64,000 nucleotides of DNA, taken from assembly GCF_023898315.1 (NCBI RefSeq), contig NC_064614.1:497318109-497382108 (forward strand). Direction: 5' to 3'. A program made the translations under genes and the position numbers. Source of the DNA: Schistocerca nitens. Taxonomy: Eukaryota > Arthropoda > Insecta > Orthoptera > Acrididae. Of the stretch, positions 11,716-23,480 are shown piece after piece. Every line of letters starts with the position of its first letter. The stretch's first letter is position 1. The notes beneath the pieces were generated by a model. That model ran no database searches and was not told the DNA's origin. It saw only the letters and a list, made by a program, of their open reading frames with translations.

Positions 11716-13602
11716 TGGTTTTTAAGCTTTGATTTATAACTATGGGAAGGGGCTGTTCGAGTTTGATTTTGTCTAAATGCTAGCGATATGGAAGTACATT
11801 TCAGAAACCAGTATGGGATGTATATGATGTGGATGACCGTAGTTTTCGTGGAACATTTGTTAGTGATGAATGGAAGTACCTACACAGCATCACTGCACTT
11901 AAAAAGCTCTGACAGAAATTTGGAACCTATCTAACATGCATCTGATTCCATTGCACCGCTGGATTACTGGTTTTCTTTTCTTTGTAAGCAAATTACATTC
12001 TGAAATTGGAATGAAGTCTATATACATGAATATAATATGTAAGGCTGTAGTTTTAATGGAACATGTGTTAAGGGTGGGAGAAAGTACCACACACAACACC
12101 ACTGTGCTTAAAATAATAGTGACTTACGTTTGAAGACTATGCGACAGTATTTAACAGATAGTCGTTATGTACACTTTGACATTATTACAGCCAAAACCTG
12201 ATAGAGTAGGTATACCACCATGCATTGAACTATCGCTAATCTTAGAATGACTGAGTGACCAAAATTACAAAACAGCGCATCTCCATCTCAATGCACTCGC
12301 TATCTTAAGCAAGACAATACTCTGTATTTACTCTCGCACTACTGCGGCTCATACCACTTCCTGCAGTCTATGTACGTGTACAACACTTTGATCCTTTAAG
12401 AGTACGTTCTATGATGACTCTTGAGCTGTTGATTTTAACACAGCAACACCCAAGTGCAATGAGTAATGACACACTTACACTGCTGCTGTCAGAGACAGGA
12501 ATACTAAGACAATGTGTCATACCTATCTGTCAACTGCCCTACGATATGTATGGCAGTTTGTCACACAGCTTCTTCTAATGTATGTGAACGAGCCCCACCT
12601 TCGTACCTCATCATACATTCTTAACTTCCACTATAACTTTGAGGTTATTGTCATCTATCAACCCCACATTAACATGTGTAGACTCGTTTGTGGTTAAATG
12701 ATACATACCAGTGAACAGTCACATCGATTCAACAGCTCAACACTGGATTGTCCCCATCCACCAATCACGTGAGCCCATATCAGTTCATGTTACTTGGCTG
12801 ACCCACGAAACAAAAGCATCATGTTGGTGCTGCTAGGATCACATGGATTGGCATACTCTGTTCTAATACATAATGGAAAAAAAAACCTGTGAAAGATGTC
12901 CTATTTCTCACGGAACCGTAAGGGTGGAATAAAGTATGTATGGAAGTATATAGATAATCTTTTTTTTTTTTTACTACATCAGCGCTTGAGATTGGGGTGG
13001 AAGGATAATCCATAATACTGGTGCAATGTATTCTCCACCATGCACTGTACAGCAGCTTGTGGTGTATTTCTTTTATATGCATGATGTTCAGAGATGATAG
13101 AGTTATCTGCAAGCAGGTGGGAAGACCTATGGTTGGGCTGGTAGGTGACCTGAACATAACGAGATCTATTGCACACTAATAGAGCTAGATATCCTGTATG
13201 CTGTCATTGGAAGCGATAAGTGCAGTAAAATGCTTAACACTAAGCATCTGGAGCGAGCTGAAGAAGAATGCTTTAGTCAGGGTCAGATTTATTTACTGGA
13301 ATCTTAAGGGAAAGAACCCAAACACTGAGGACTGACATGTCAGTGAGCTAAATCAGAAGAAGATGGATTTTTTAGCAGGTGTAATCCATCCGCTAAGCAG
13401 TGATAGTGTAGGAGGCGAGTGGTCGCAGTTTCCGTTGGCATGTCACCTGGAGATTGTCGCACTACGATTCAGATCGAGATGTAAGAGGCTCTAAGACTGC
13501 TGTTTCTGGAGAAAACATGGACATTGATTTTGTCTGGTTTGTACTTGTTGGTTAACTGGCTCTCAATGTACGATAGTTGGGCAAGTGTGTAGGAACCGTG
13601 GT
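11716..13602. other. No gene seen; weak repeats only
   Basis: No coding frame matches a family I know. Two stretches of about 70 bp (11838-11906 and 12045-12115) resemble each other and share GTAGTTTT, TGGAACAT and CTTAAAA blocks. There is a T-run at 12959-12972. Nothing else was recognised. Confidence 0.4.
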
Positions 13603-13611
13603 TGCTTCTAA

Positions 13612-13811
13612 CAAAATGGTTCAAATGGCTGTAAGCACTATGAGACATAACATCTGAGGTCATCACTCCCCTAGACTTAGAACTACCTAAACCTAACTAA
13701 CCTAAGGACATCACACACATCCATGCCCAAGGCAGAATTCGAACCTGCGACCGTAGCAACCGCGTGGTTCCGGACTGAAGCGTCTGGAACCGCTCGTCCA
13801 CAGCAGCCGGC
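13612..13811 (-). repeat. tRNA-derived SINE (Leu/Ser-like head)
   Basis: On the minus strand the element starts with a tRNA-like head carrying an A-box-like TGGACGAGCGGTT and a B-box GGTTCGAATTC. These are the internal RNA polymerase III promoter parts. A SINE body follows (ATGTCCTTAGGTTAGTTAGG, then GTGATGACCTC), ending in GAACCATTTT. It is flanked by the direct repeat TGCTTCTAA at 13603-13611 and 13812-13820, a target duplication. The same family occurs at 46513-46704. Confidence 0.88.
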
Positions 13812-14002
13812 TGCTTCTAAAAAATAGCTGCACTACGCATATATATACTACCACGTGGATATACATTGAGGTGAAAAAATCATGCTATACCTCCTAATAC
13901 CTAGTCGGACCTCCTTTTGCCTGACATAGTGCAGTAACTCAATGTGACATGGACTTAACAAGTCATTGGAAGTCCCCTCAGAAATATTGAGCTATGCTGC
14001 AT

Positions 14003-14197
14003 CTATAGTTGTCCATAATTGCGAAAGCATTGCCGCTGTAGTACACGACCTGATCTCTCGATTATGTCCCATAAATATTCAATGGGATTCGAGCTGGATG
14101 ATGTGGGTGGCCAAACCATTCGCTCAAACTCTCCAGAAGGTTCTTCAAACCAATCACGAACAATTGTGGTCCAGTGACAGGGTGCATTATCATCCAT
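14003..14197 (-). pseudogene. Outer Tc1-like transposase, C-terminal fragment
   Basis: Sixty-four codons read MDDNAPCHWTTIVRDWFEE and end NPIEYLWDIIERSGRVLQR. This covers the second aspartate and the final glutamate of a Tc1-type DDE transposase. The upstream region (14200-14580) keeps family similarity but has stops and frame changes. Its N-terminal part is displaced to 16022-16340 by the nested element. Confidence 0.75.
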
Positions 14198-14596
14198 AAA
14201 AATTCCATCATTGTTTCAGGACCTGACGTCTATAAAAGGCTGTAAATGGTCTCCAAATAGCCGAGCATAACCAGGATCCAGTCCATTCCATGAAAACACA
14301 GCCCACACCATTATGGAGCCTCCACCAGCTTGCACGTTGCCTTTTGACGAACTGGGTCCATGGCTTCGTGGCGTCATACTTGAATCATACCATCAGGTCT
14401 TACCAACTGAAATCGGGATTCATTCGACAAGGCACGATTCTGCAGTCGTTTAGGGTCTACCCATATGGTCATGACCTCAGGAAAGACACTGCAGGCAATG
14501 TCGCGCTGTTAGCAAAGGCACTCGCATTGATCGTTTGCTGCCATAGCTCATTAACGTCAAATTTCTCCATACTGTCCTAACAAATACGTTCTTTAT

Positions 14597-16019
14597 ACAC
14601 TCCTGGAAATGGAAAAAAGAACACATTGACACCGGTGTGTCAGACCCACCATACTTGCTCCGGACACTGCGAGAGGGCTGTACAAGCAATGATCACACGC
14701 ACGGCACAGCGGACACACCAGGAACCGCGGTGTTGGCCGTCGAATGGCGCTAGCTGCGCAGCATTTGTGCACCGCCGCCGTCAGTGTCAGCCAGTTTGCC
14801 GTGGCATACGGAGCTCCATCGCAGTCTTTAACACTGGTAGCATGCCGTGACAGCGTGGACGTGAACCGTATGTGCAGTTGACGGACTTTGAGCGAGGGCG
14901 TATAGTGGGCATGCGGGAGGCCGGGTGGACGTACCGCCGAATTGCTCAACACGTGGGGCGTGAGGTCTCCACAGTACATCGATGTTGTCGCCAGTGGTCG
15001 GCGGAAGGTGCACGTGCCCGTCGACCTGGGACCGGACCGCAGCGACGCACGGATGCACGCCAAGACCGTAGGATCCTACGCAGTGCCGTAGGGGACCGCA
15101 CCGCCACTTCCCAGCAAATTAGGGACACTGTTGCTCCTGGGGTATCGGCGAGGACCATTCGCAACCGTCTCCATGAAGCTGGGCTACGGTCCCGCACACC
15201 GTTAGGCCGTCTTCCGCTCACGCCCCAACATCGTGCAGCCCGCCTCCAGTGGTGTCGCGACAGGCGTGAATGGAGGGACGAATGGAGACGTGTCGTCTTC
15301 AGCGATGAGAGTCGCTTCTGCCTTGGTGCCAATGATGGTCGTATGCATGTTTGGCGCCGTGCAGGTGAGCGCCACAATCAGGACTGCATACGACCGAGGC
15401 ACACAGGGCCAACACCCGGCATCATGGTGTGGGGAGCGATCTCCTACACTGGCCGTACACCACTGGTGATCGTCGAGGGGACACTGAATAGTGCACGGTA
15501 CATCCAAACCGTCATCGAACCCATCGTTCTACCATTCCTAGACCGGCAAGGGAACTTGCTGTTCCAACAGGACAATGCACGTCCGCATGTATCCCGTGCC
15601 ACCCAACGTGCTCTAGAAGGTGTAAGTCAACTACCCTGGCCAGCAAGATCTCCGGATCTGTCCCCCATTGAGCATGTTTGGGACTGGATGAAGCGTCGTC
15701 TCACGCGGTCTGCACGTCCAGCACGAACGCTGGTCCAACTGAGGCGCCAGGTGGAAATGGCATGGCAAGCCGTTCCACAGGACTACATCCAGCATCTCTA
15801 CGATCGTCTCCATGGGAGAATAGAAGCCTGCATTGCTGCGAAAGGTGGATATACACTGTACTAGTGCCGACATTGTGCATGCTCTGTTGCCTGTGTCTAT
15901 GTGCCTGTGGTTCTGTCAGTGTGATCATGTGATGTATCTGACCCCAGGAATGTGTCAATAAAGTTTCCCCTTCCTGGGACAATGAATTCACGGTGTTCTT
16001 ATTTCAATTTCCAGGAGTG
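14597..16019 (+). mobile_element. Tc1-like transposon, copy 1, nearly whole
   Basis: Terminal inverted repeats start CACTCCTGGAAATGG (left) and CACTCCTGGAAATTG (right, other strand) and run for about 27 bp with a few mismatches. TA flanks both sides (14595-14596 and 16020-16021), and the length is 1423 bp. A single long transposase frame fills most of it. An AATAAA lies near 15958. A second copy in the opposite orientation lies at 33971-35391 and is very similar. This copy sits inside the Tc1-like element at 13864-18632. Confidence 0.93.
14842..15864 (+). pseudogene. Tc1-like DDE transposase, one early stop
   Basis: From codon 4 on the frame is open for over 330 codons. It has a paired-type helix-turn-helix N-terminus (LTDFERGRIVGMREAGWTY), VVFSDESRF with the first aspartate, MVWGAIS, QQDNARPH with the second aspartate, and SPIEHVWDWM with the glutamate. 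Only 32 residues separate the second aspartate and the glutamate, against 34 in standard Tc1. The family start is probably the ATG at 14842, because copy 2 reads MPRQRGREPYVQL there. In copy 1 codon 3 is TGA where copy 2 has CGA, a CpG-type change. The next in-frame ATG is at about 14908. The enzyme would excise and insert the element at TA sites. Confidence 0.88.
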
Positions 16020-16358
16020 TATATCCCACATTGATAGCGGCAGGTATTTACGCAGTGTTGCTTGTCTATTAGCACTGACAACTCTACGTAAACGCTGCTG
16101 CTCTCGGTAGTTAAGTGAAGGCAGTCGACCACTGCATTGTCACTGGTCAGAGGTAATGCCTGGTATTTGATATTCTTAGCACACTCTTGACACCGTGTGT
16201 CTCGGAATACTGAATTACCCACCGATTTCCGAAATGGAATGTCTCATGCGTCTAGCTCCAGCTACCTTTCCGCCTTCATAGCCTGTTAATTCCTGTCGTG
16301 CTGTCATAATCACGTCAGAAACCTTTTCACATGAATCACCTGAGCACAAATGATAGGT

Positions 16359-18404
16359 ACCATGTTTGAAAACTGTTTTCCTCTAAAAGTTACTCAAATT
16401 AAACAGAAGTCTATAATAAAACCATGGATTACACAAGGAATAAAGATTTCCTGTAAGACAAAAAGGAAAATGTATCTGTCGACCAAGAATAGCTCCAATG
16501 CTGATGATTTAGCTAAATACAAGGAATACTGTAAAACATTTAAAAAAGTAATTCAGACATCTAAACAAATGCACTACGAGAAGAAGATAGCAATGTCAGG
16601 GAACAAAATAAAACCAATATGGGATATAGTGAAAGAGCAGACTGGCAGAACCAGAAAGGAACAGGAGCAAATAGCACTAAGGGTAGATGACACATTAGTA
16701 ACTGATGGGCATAGTGTGGCAAATCTATTTAACAAGTACTTTATATCTGTTACTGATAGAATGGGACTTTCAGGATCAGTATATAATGCCCTTGAATATC
16801 TGAAACCAGCCTTCACAAATAGCTTCAAGGACATGAATATATCACTCACTTCACCAAAAGAAATAACGTCCATAATAAAATCTTTAAAAACAAAGCATTC
16901 TAGTGGGTACGATGAAATATCAACAAAGTTAATTAAGGCATGTTCTTGTGAGTTTAGTACAATTCTAAGTTACTTGTGTAACCAGTCAATTATAACTGGG
17001 ACATTTCCTGACTGGCTAAAATATGCAGATGTTAAGCCTCTATTCAAGAAAGGGGATAAAGAGATACCATCAAACTACAGACCGATTTCACTTTTGCCAG
17101 CATTCTCAAAAATTTTAGAAAAAGTAATGTACAGGCAGCTGCTCAACCATCTGACCACAAATAACATATTATCAAGAACACAGTCTGGATTTCTGAAGGG
17201 TTCTGATATCGAGAAGGCTATTTACACCTACAGTGAAAATGTACTTAATTCATTAAATAACAAATTACAAGCAGCAGGTATTTTCTGTGATTTGTGAAAG
17301 GCATTTGATTGTGTGAACCACAACATCCTTTTAAGTAAATTAGAATTCTATGGTGTCACGGGCAGTGCTGCAAAATGGTTCAAGTCATACCTCACTAACA
17401 GGAAACAAAGGGTGTCAGTGCAAGGGACTAGTGAATTAAGTCATCAGTCATCATCAGAAAGGGAAGAAATTACATGTGGTGCCCCACAAGGATCCATCTT
17501 AGGGCCATTGCTTTTTCTTGTGTACATTAATGATCTCTCATCAGTTACACTGCCAGAAGCAGAGTTCGTTTTGTTTGCAGATGACACAAGTATTGCAATA
17601 AATAGTATGTCAAGTGTAGTTCTAGAAAGATCTGCTAATGATATTTTCATGGATATTAATAAATGGTTTAAAGCCAACTCACTGACATTAAACTACGAAA
17701 AGACTCACTATATGCAATTCAGAACCTGTAAGAGGTTTCCACCCAGCATATGCATAAAATACGAAGAAGAGCAGATAGAAGAGGTTGAGAGTCTTAAATT
17801 CCTGGGATTACAACATGATAATAAATTCAGTTGGGAAGAGCACACCACAGAACTGCAGAAACGCCTTAACAAATCTGTATTTGCAATTCGAGTGTTAGCA
17901 GACATAGGCGACATAAAAATGAAAAAGCTTGCATACTTTGCCTACTTTCATTCCATAATGTCATATGGTATAATATTTTGGGGTAACTCTTCAAGTCAAA
18001 CAACAGTTTTCAGAGTCCAAAAGCGTGTAATACGTATTATTTATGGAGTAAATTCACGGACGTCCTGTAGAAACCTCTTCAAAGAACTGGGTATACTAAC
18101 TATTGCCTCTCAGTATATTTACTCATTAATGAAATTTGTCCTAAATAATATATCTCTTTTTCCAACAAACAGCTCAGTTCATACATACAATACCAGGAAC
18201 AAAAATGATCTGCACAAGGACTTAAAAGCGCTTACTTTAGTTCAAAAAGGGGTCCACTACTCAGGAACGCTGATCTTCAATAATTTGCCAGTAAACATAA
18301 AAAATTTAGTTACAAATAAAGATCAGTTTAAAAGAAGCCTGAAAGACTTACTAGTGGCCAACTCCTTCTACTCCATTGACGAATTTTTTAATAGAAACAA
18401 ATGA
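16359..18404 (+). pseudogene. LINE reverse transcriptase, one in-frame stop
   Basis: Two long stretches in the same frame (to 17297, and 17313-18404) are separated by a single TGA. The order is a spacer with KIKPIWDIVKEQTGRT, then SSGYDEISTKLIK, PISLLPAFSKILEKVMYRQL, CDL.KAFDCVNH with the stop inside the first catalytic block, CGAPQGSILGPLLFLVYIND and the FADDTSI active site. The thumb and a C-terminal YNTRNKND block follow. The stop probably replaced the serine of DLSKAFD. The start is lost with the 5' truncation. The frame is otherwise clean, so the insertion is not very old. Confidence 0.85.
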
Positions 18405-18533
18405 TGTATTGTATATATTCATATTATTAGTATTGTTATTTCAGCTTAAAAAAATTGACATGTTTCACATCCACGGGGATCTCCTCAGCACGGATCTATG
18501 GAACGAAAACTAATCTAATCTAATCTAATCTAA
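16359..18533 (+). mobile_element. Jockey/CR1-like LINE, 5'-truncated
   Basis: This element contains a reverse-transcriptase frame, a short 3' UTR and a (CTAAT)n tail at 18511-18533. It starts abruptly without an endonuclease domain, so it is 5'-truncated in the usual LINE manner. AGGT flanks it on both sides (16355-16358 and 18534-18537), a possible short target duplication. It is inserted in the Tc1-like element 13864-18632. The older remnant at 47100-48440 belongs to the same or a close family. Confidence 0.85.
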
Positions 18534-18634
18534 AGGTCTGTCAATACACTGCTCTTCTATACCTTGCGTACACGATACTATGCCATATGTAAATGTGCAT
18601 ATCGCTATCCCATGACTCTTGTCACCTCAGTGTA

Positions 18635-19439
18635 CTCTGTTCTAGATGTAATATGTTGTCATGTTCGGTCCATACCCGAGGAGCGTGTGTGGGAAAAATG
18701 AACAGTGCTATGATTAAACCCTGAATCTTTCCCTGCTCTTGCAGGAACTCTGAATTGTGAGTGGAGGTGTGAGACTGTTGCACCAATGTAAATGATTCAG
18801 TGGATAACGCGCGTGTTGGAATCTCTGTGCTACTCTCAGAATTGTATTACGGAGGTATATCCCAACTGTAAAACTGGTGATGTATTTCTCATGAAATATT
18901 ATGCTGTCAACGAAGACTCTGATGCGATTATACCATTGCATATCTAGCGTAGTGATCATTGGAATACGATAAAGGAGATTGGGACATGTATGGGAACACA
19001 TTTATAGACAATCATTCAATATCAATGAATTGCAGATGTATCACATTTTCTTTGTGCAGTCCTCGTATAGCAAAGGTGCAGCAGTAAGGCTTCCTTGGCC
19101 ATTAAAAAAACGTAAATCTGACGTAGCGATTATAGAAGAGATTAGGGACATTCATTTTTAGCCGAGCATTACTTCTGGATTTAAAAAGGACGAAGAAATC
19201 GGTAATACTGCTAAGGCATAGTCCTCACAGTGCAGAGAATACGTATTTAGAGGATACGTATTTATAGCAGTGCGATTTGCAGACGATGAGGACTGGTGAG
19301 TTTTGGCGCTGAATGTACATAAATGTAGCTATTGAATCTAAAATAGCCGACGAGATATGCTGCTGTCCTCTAGCGTCTTTGACTACAAATCACTAGAAGC
19401 AGTACCAATCGTGAGCATCCGTATAGTGGTGAATTTCTC
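18635..19439. other. No feature recognised
   Basis: About 800 bp right of the nested Tc1 cluster show no coding frame of a family I know and no clear repeat. Confidence 0.4.
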
Positions 19440-20275
19440 CCTGAAAGTTAGTGTGCTATTTTTTCTTGTTGTGGTAGCGCGCTACATAGCCAGCGATGGA
19501 TAGAGGGCTAGACAGCCTTCGAACTAAGGGAACAGTGTTGTCGCAACGTGAAGAGGTTCCGTGAGATTTAGCGGGGGTCTGTGACTTGGCTGTGGTATAT
19601 ATCGCTGTATATCGAAGACTGGAAGATTCGTGGGAATATGAGGAGTGAGCGATATTCTGACAAGAGGGAGGCTAGGAGGTGATCTCTAATGCTTCTTCTA
19701 ATCGTTGTGAGAAAACATACTATTCTCTCCTACATTCGTCTCGTGAAGTGACTGGTGACTGCAATGAGAAAATTAGCGGCTATACCTCAACTGATCGACA
19801 AACTGATCGAGTAAGTATGAAAATGTTCATGGAAATTGGTATTGGACCTGTATAAGTACCTTAGGACCGAGATAAATAGGAAGTGCAGAGTAGCCACGGC
19901 GATATACCTGCAGGAAAAAAATGTGAAGTGCTATTTTTTTTCGTCGTGATAGCTCTCTACCTAGTCAGTGAAAGGTGGGGGACTAGACAGTCTTCTAACT
20001 GCTGGAACAGTGCTGTCGGAAAGCGATTGGATATCAAGAGAATTAGCAGAGATCTGTGATTTGGCTCTTACTCGTCAGAATCAGGTGGATTCAAATCCTA
20101 TGCATCAAAGACAGGAAGATTCATGAGAATATGGCGGGTAAGTGATACTCCGACAAAAGGGGAATTGAAAGAAGTGCTCTATATTGCTTCCTCTAAGGGT
20201 TGAAAGCAAATGTATTACAGCTTCTAACATGAGGAAATTAGAGGCTAATACAAAGGTTTTTAGTGAAAGTCAGTC
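19440..20275. repeat. Diverged direct duplication, two units
   Basis: Unit 1 (about 19448-19800) and unit 2 (about 19925-20270) share an ordered series of blocks. These are GTGCTATTTTTT, a GACTAGACAG-like block, GGAACAGTG, TGTGACTTGGCT/TGTGATTTGGCT, GACTGGAAGATTC/GACAGGAAGATTC, GAATATG and GAAAATTAG/GGAAATTAG. The units are offset by about 477 bp and clearly diverged. The end of unit 2 also resembles 65-110. A non-coding dispersed repeat seems likely. Confidence 0.6.
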
Positions 20276-20373
20276 CCATTCCGTCTTTTGTTTTCTAAAT
20301 AAGTAAGTGACTATATCCTTCCATGACTTTTGTTTGCCTATAAATGGATGGACTGACATTTTAATAAGTAGAC

Positions 20374-20700
20374 GAAATTTACATCTACATCTATATGCAT
20401 ACATTGCAAGCCATCGTACGGAGCATGGTGGAGTGTACCCTGTATTATTACTGGTAATTTGCTTTCCTATTCCACTGGCGAACAGAGGGGAAATAAAGAC
20501 TGCCTATGTGTCTTCGTATGAGCGCTAATTTCTCGTGTCTTTTGTTCGTTGTCCTTATGCGAAATGTACGTTGGTGGCAGTAAAATCCGTCTGCAGACAG
20601 CTTCAAATGTCGGTTCTCTAAATTTTCTCAATAGCGTTCCTCCTGAGATTCCCATTTGAGTTACCTGGCGAGTGTAGCCCGACAGCACAAAAAACATCAC
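20374..20700 (-). repeat. GATGTA-tailed repeat, minus strand
   Basis: The minus strand ends in ATAGATGTAGATGTAAA at 20374-20390. It is preceded by a GTACACTCCACCATG-like block that parallels the end at 180-248. A frame upstream on the minus strand (20700-20467) is open for 77 codons, but I do not recognise it. This may be the 3' end of a LINE. Confidence 0.45.
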
Positions 20701-21600
20701 TTACAATGCAAAGGGACTCTCATGATCAATTTAATTAATTGGTTGACCAACATGTTATCAGTGACGCCCGCCCAGCCGTGTGGAAGCGAAAGTGAGAATA
20801 CCACAGATATGAATCGCGAGTTGGAGCTGTAAGCAAGCAATTTTCGTTGCGGTGAGATCTTTTAACGAAATTTCAATCTCCCACCTACAAAGGGAGATAT
20901 GACCATCGAAATAAAATTACGTACGGTATGTTACCGAATTTGTTAAGTTATACGTGGTATTAACCAGATATTTACAACTCCCTTTGCTGCTGTTTGGCTG
21001 CCTTAAGAGACTATGGAGGTGGTGAGGCATTTGACTAGCTTAAGAGAGTTCGAAAGTGAGGAGGCATCTTGTGACAGAGGTAGAGCATGCTCTTAGCATT
21101 ACTTCATGAGTCAAAGATAAGTCTAATATTCTTGTCCTGTGATGCAGGATGTAACAGATGTTAAACTTTTAGGAACAGATATTTTTTTCCAGTTGAGAGA
21201 ATACATAGGTGAAATATAACCTATGCCATACTGTTGTTCAGGCTTTCACACTAGGTATCAACAAGTAACGATAATTTAGCAATGTGAAAAAGTGTGTATG
21301 CTCCAATTTCTTCTGTCTTTAGAAATAACACGTATAAAAGGGAGGACTCTACATTTCGTATGAAAAATTCGAGGAGTGTGAACAACAATATTCTGGTTTC
21401 AGGTTGGATAATGGATTTAAAATTGGGGAATTTATGTCAGATTGAAATTGCAGTTAGAACTCTACCTCCAGGCTGCACCATCTTGTATCGTAATATGCTA
21501 AGTGGAGAGCAGCTACGACGGCGGGTGAGGGTCGGATGTGCAGAAGCATACGAAAGTGTAGCAAGTGACTCACAGCCAATCGCGCGCCAGTGACATTCTT
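20701..21600. other. No feature recognised
   Basis: The sequence between the GATGTA-tailed repeat and the DDE transposase gene has only short frames without recognisable motifs. It may include the 5' flank of that transposon, but I could not find its terminal repeat. Confidence 0.35.
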
Positions 21601-21663
21601 GTCTTTGTTCTGTGCGGGTCGTGCTGTGTTCGGAAGTTCTAACTGTTTAAGCAGTCACGCCAA

Positions 21664-22677
21664 TTGCTACACAAACAGGCAAGAGGAATAGTGATCCGTA
21701 TGTACCAATACTTTCAGAGACAATCTTCCGCTGAATACACGCCAGCACAAGGCGCGGATGGCGCCGTTGCAAAATGCCAGGAGCAGACAGCTGAAGCCTG
21801 TGGTGTTTGTTTGAGGACCGTTCAGAGAATATCCAGCGAAGCTAAGACGTCTCTGCAAACCTGTAGCTCATTTGTTTTCAAATCACCAGGGAAGCAATAC
21901 AACTGCAAAAAAGAAGTGGGTGAACTAGACGATTTCGCGAAAAATTTTTGCGGCGCATAGTGTTCAGCAGGTATGCTGAAGGCGAGTATCCAGCAGCAGA
22001 GAAACAATTTTCGCGTATGGAGGAAGCTGAAAGTTTTAACGGAAGTAAATGGTCCATGTTAAGGATATTGAAAGACATGGGGTTTATGTATCAGAAAATG
22101 ACCGATGTAGGAATTATTAATAGAACGAAGCGATATGGTAGCTCCAAGGACTGTGTTTTTGAGAACAATGCAGGAGATCAGAGAATCTGGCACATCTCGA
22201 ATTTATTACTTAGATGAAACTTTCGTTAATCAGAACCACGCAAGGGCTATGTGCTGGAAAATGAACGATGGGTACGGTGGATTAAAAGTTCCTGTTGGTA
22301 AGGGTAACAAAATTATAGTGCTTCATGTCGGATCAGCAGATACTGGCTTTATTACCCATGGTAAGCTGATTTTTAAGGTATCTAAAGTTAAGAATTCTGA
22401 ATATTACCACTCTGAAATGATGTACAGCGTCTTCAAAAGGTGTTTTTCACAATTATTGCCACATATTCCTGTGTCTTCAGTTATAGTCATGGACAATGCG
22501 AGCATCCAGTCAGTGCAAGTGAACAAAGCTCAAAATACGAACTCAAAAAAGGCAGACATTATGAGTCATCTAATGCAACACCTCGTAACTCATCACATAC
22601 CAGAGTAGACTTGTTGGTTCTTGTCAATCAATACAAGCCTGTATTCAGAGTTTATGAGATAGACGAAACTGCAAACC
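21664..22677 (+). pseudogene. IS630/Tc1-mariner-type DDE transposase, 5' part
   Basis: This is one gene read through three frame segments: 21664-21960 with a helix-turn-helix-like start (RGIVIRMYQYF), 21948-22140 with YAEGEYPAAEKQF and LRILKDMGFMYQK, and 22135-22605 with the catalytic core. The core shows IYYLDETFVNQNH (first aspartate), KGNKIIVLHVGSADTGF, and VIVMDNASIQSVQVNKA (second aspartate). Frameshifts lie near 21950 and 22135, with another change near 22605. This is the insect DDE family related to IS630. The gene stops at 22677, where the Polinton begins, and resumes at 42655. Confidence 0.82.
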
Positions 22678-22683
22678 AGTATG
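22678..22683. repeat. Left target duplication of the Polinton (AGTATG)
   Basis: The six bases AGTATG lie directly outside the left terminal repeat and occur again at 42649-42654. Six-base target duplications are typical of Polintons. Confidence 0.9.
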
Positions 22684-23480
22684 AGAATTGGGACAAAGCA
22701 GTTTTTGGCCCAAAGTATCGTTATCCAATATGGCGGCGATGATGTCATCTGATGACATCTCCAAGATGGCGGTCGTGACGTCACCCAACCCCAAGGCGGT
22801 TTCTGGCCCAAAGTGCCATTATTCAAGATGGCGGGAAAGTGTCACACCCTCCTGCCATGCCCTCTGCCATTCCCCCCCCCCTCCAGGCTGGAAGTTCAAA
22901 TTCCATCAGGACAATGCAACCTCTACTAACCTAAGAAAATGGCGGGAAAGAAAGGTCAGTTGGGTTACCTCCACTAACCTAAGTCAGCCAACTGCCACCT
23001 CATCCCAGGAACTGGCGCCATGTTTGAATTTTGGCAGGAAGATAGGTCAATCTGCGTATATCTATTAAGCTAAGAAAATGTCGCAAATGAAAGGACACTT
23101 GGTCTACCTACCCTTCCTAAGTCATCCGACTGCCACCTCTTCCTAGGGACTGGTGAGAAAAGGACTCAGCCTGCACTGGACTGGTGGAGAGAGGAAGGAG
23201 TGTACTTTATTTGTTTTGGAACAATTTATTTAGGGATGGAGTATATTTATTACACTGATACAAAACACACACTCTGACATGCTTGGGGTCATGTCACACA
23301 GCCTACAGACATGTGAACCACTAAAAGACTCTGCGAACGTGCTTGCTAATTGTCAACTGTTGCAATCATGCACCAGTTTTCATTTAAACAATTGAGCCAC
23401 TACCTCCATCTGGTGTGTTTGCCACGAAGTCCAGAGCCCAACTGACCTAGTACATTGTACCACCGCCAGAGGGCGCTGTC
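22684..23480 (+). repeat. Left terminal inverted repeat of the Polinton
   Basis: The repeat starts AGAATTGGGACAAAGC and mirrors the right repeat through to a block near 23465 (CCGCCAGAGGGC). It contains two direct copies of a block beginning TGGCCCAAAGT and followed by an AAGATGGCGG-like box. TGACGTCA-type boxes also occur. The adjacent 23480-23620 repeats part of the inner end. Confidence 0.9.

Larger units (their letters stand above)
13864..18632 (-). mobile_element. Tc1-like transposon with two nested insertions
   Basis: The ends are mirror images. The left reads CATTGAGGTGAAAAAATCATG, and the right, on the other strand, reads CACTGAGGTGACAAGAGTCAT. TA flanks both sides (13862-13863 and 18633-18634). 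Minus-strand transposase remains lie at 14580-13990 (MDDNAPCHWT and SNPIEYLWD) and 16340-16022 (N-terminal part). Between them lie a second Tc1-like element (14597-16019) and a LINE (16359-18533). Without these the element would be about 1.2 kb, normal for the family. The transposase is broken. Confidence 0.85.

Noticed and set aside
13612-13811. True tRNA gene
   Set aside because: The tRNA-like head is fused to a SINE body and flanked by a target duplication, so it is a SINE. The same applies to 46513, 54689 and 42271.
18511-18533. Telomere-like repeat
   Set aside because: CTAAT units are the tail of the adjacent LINE, and the unit is not the insect TTAGG.
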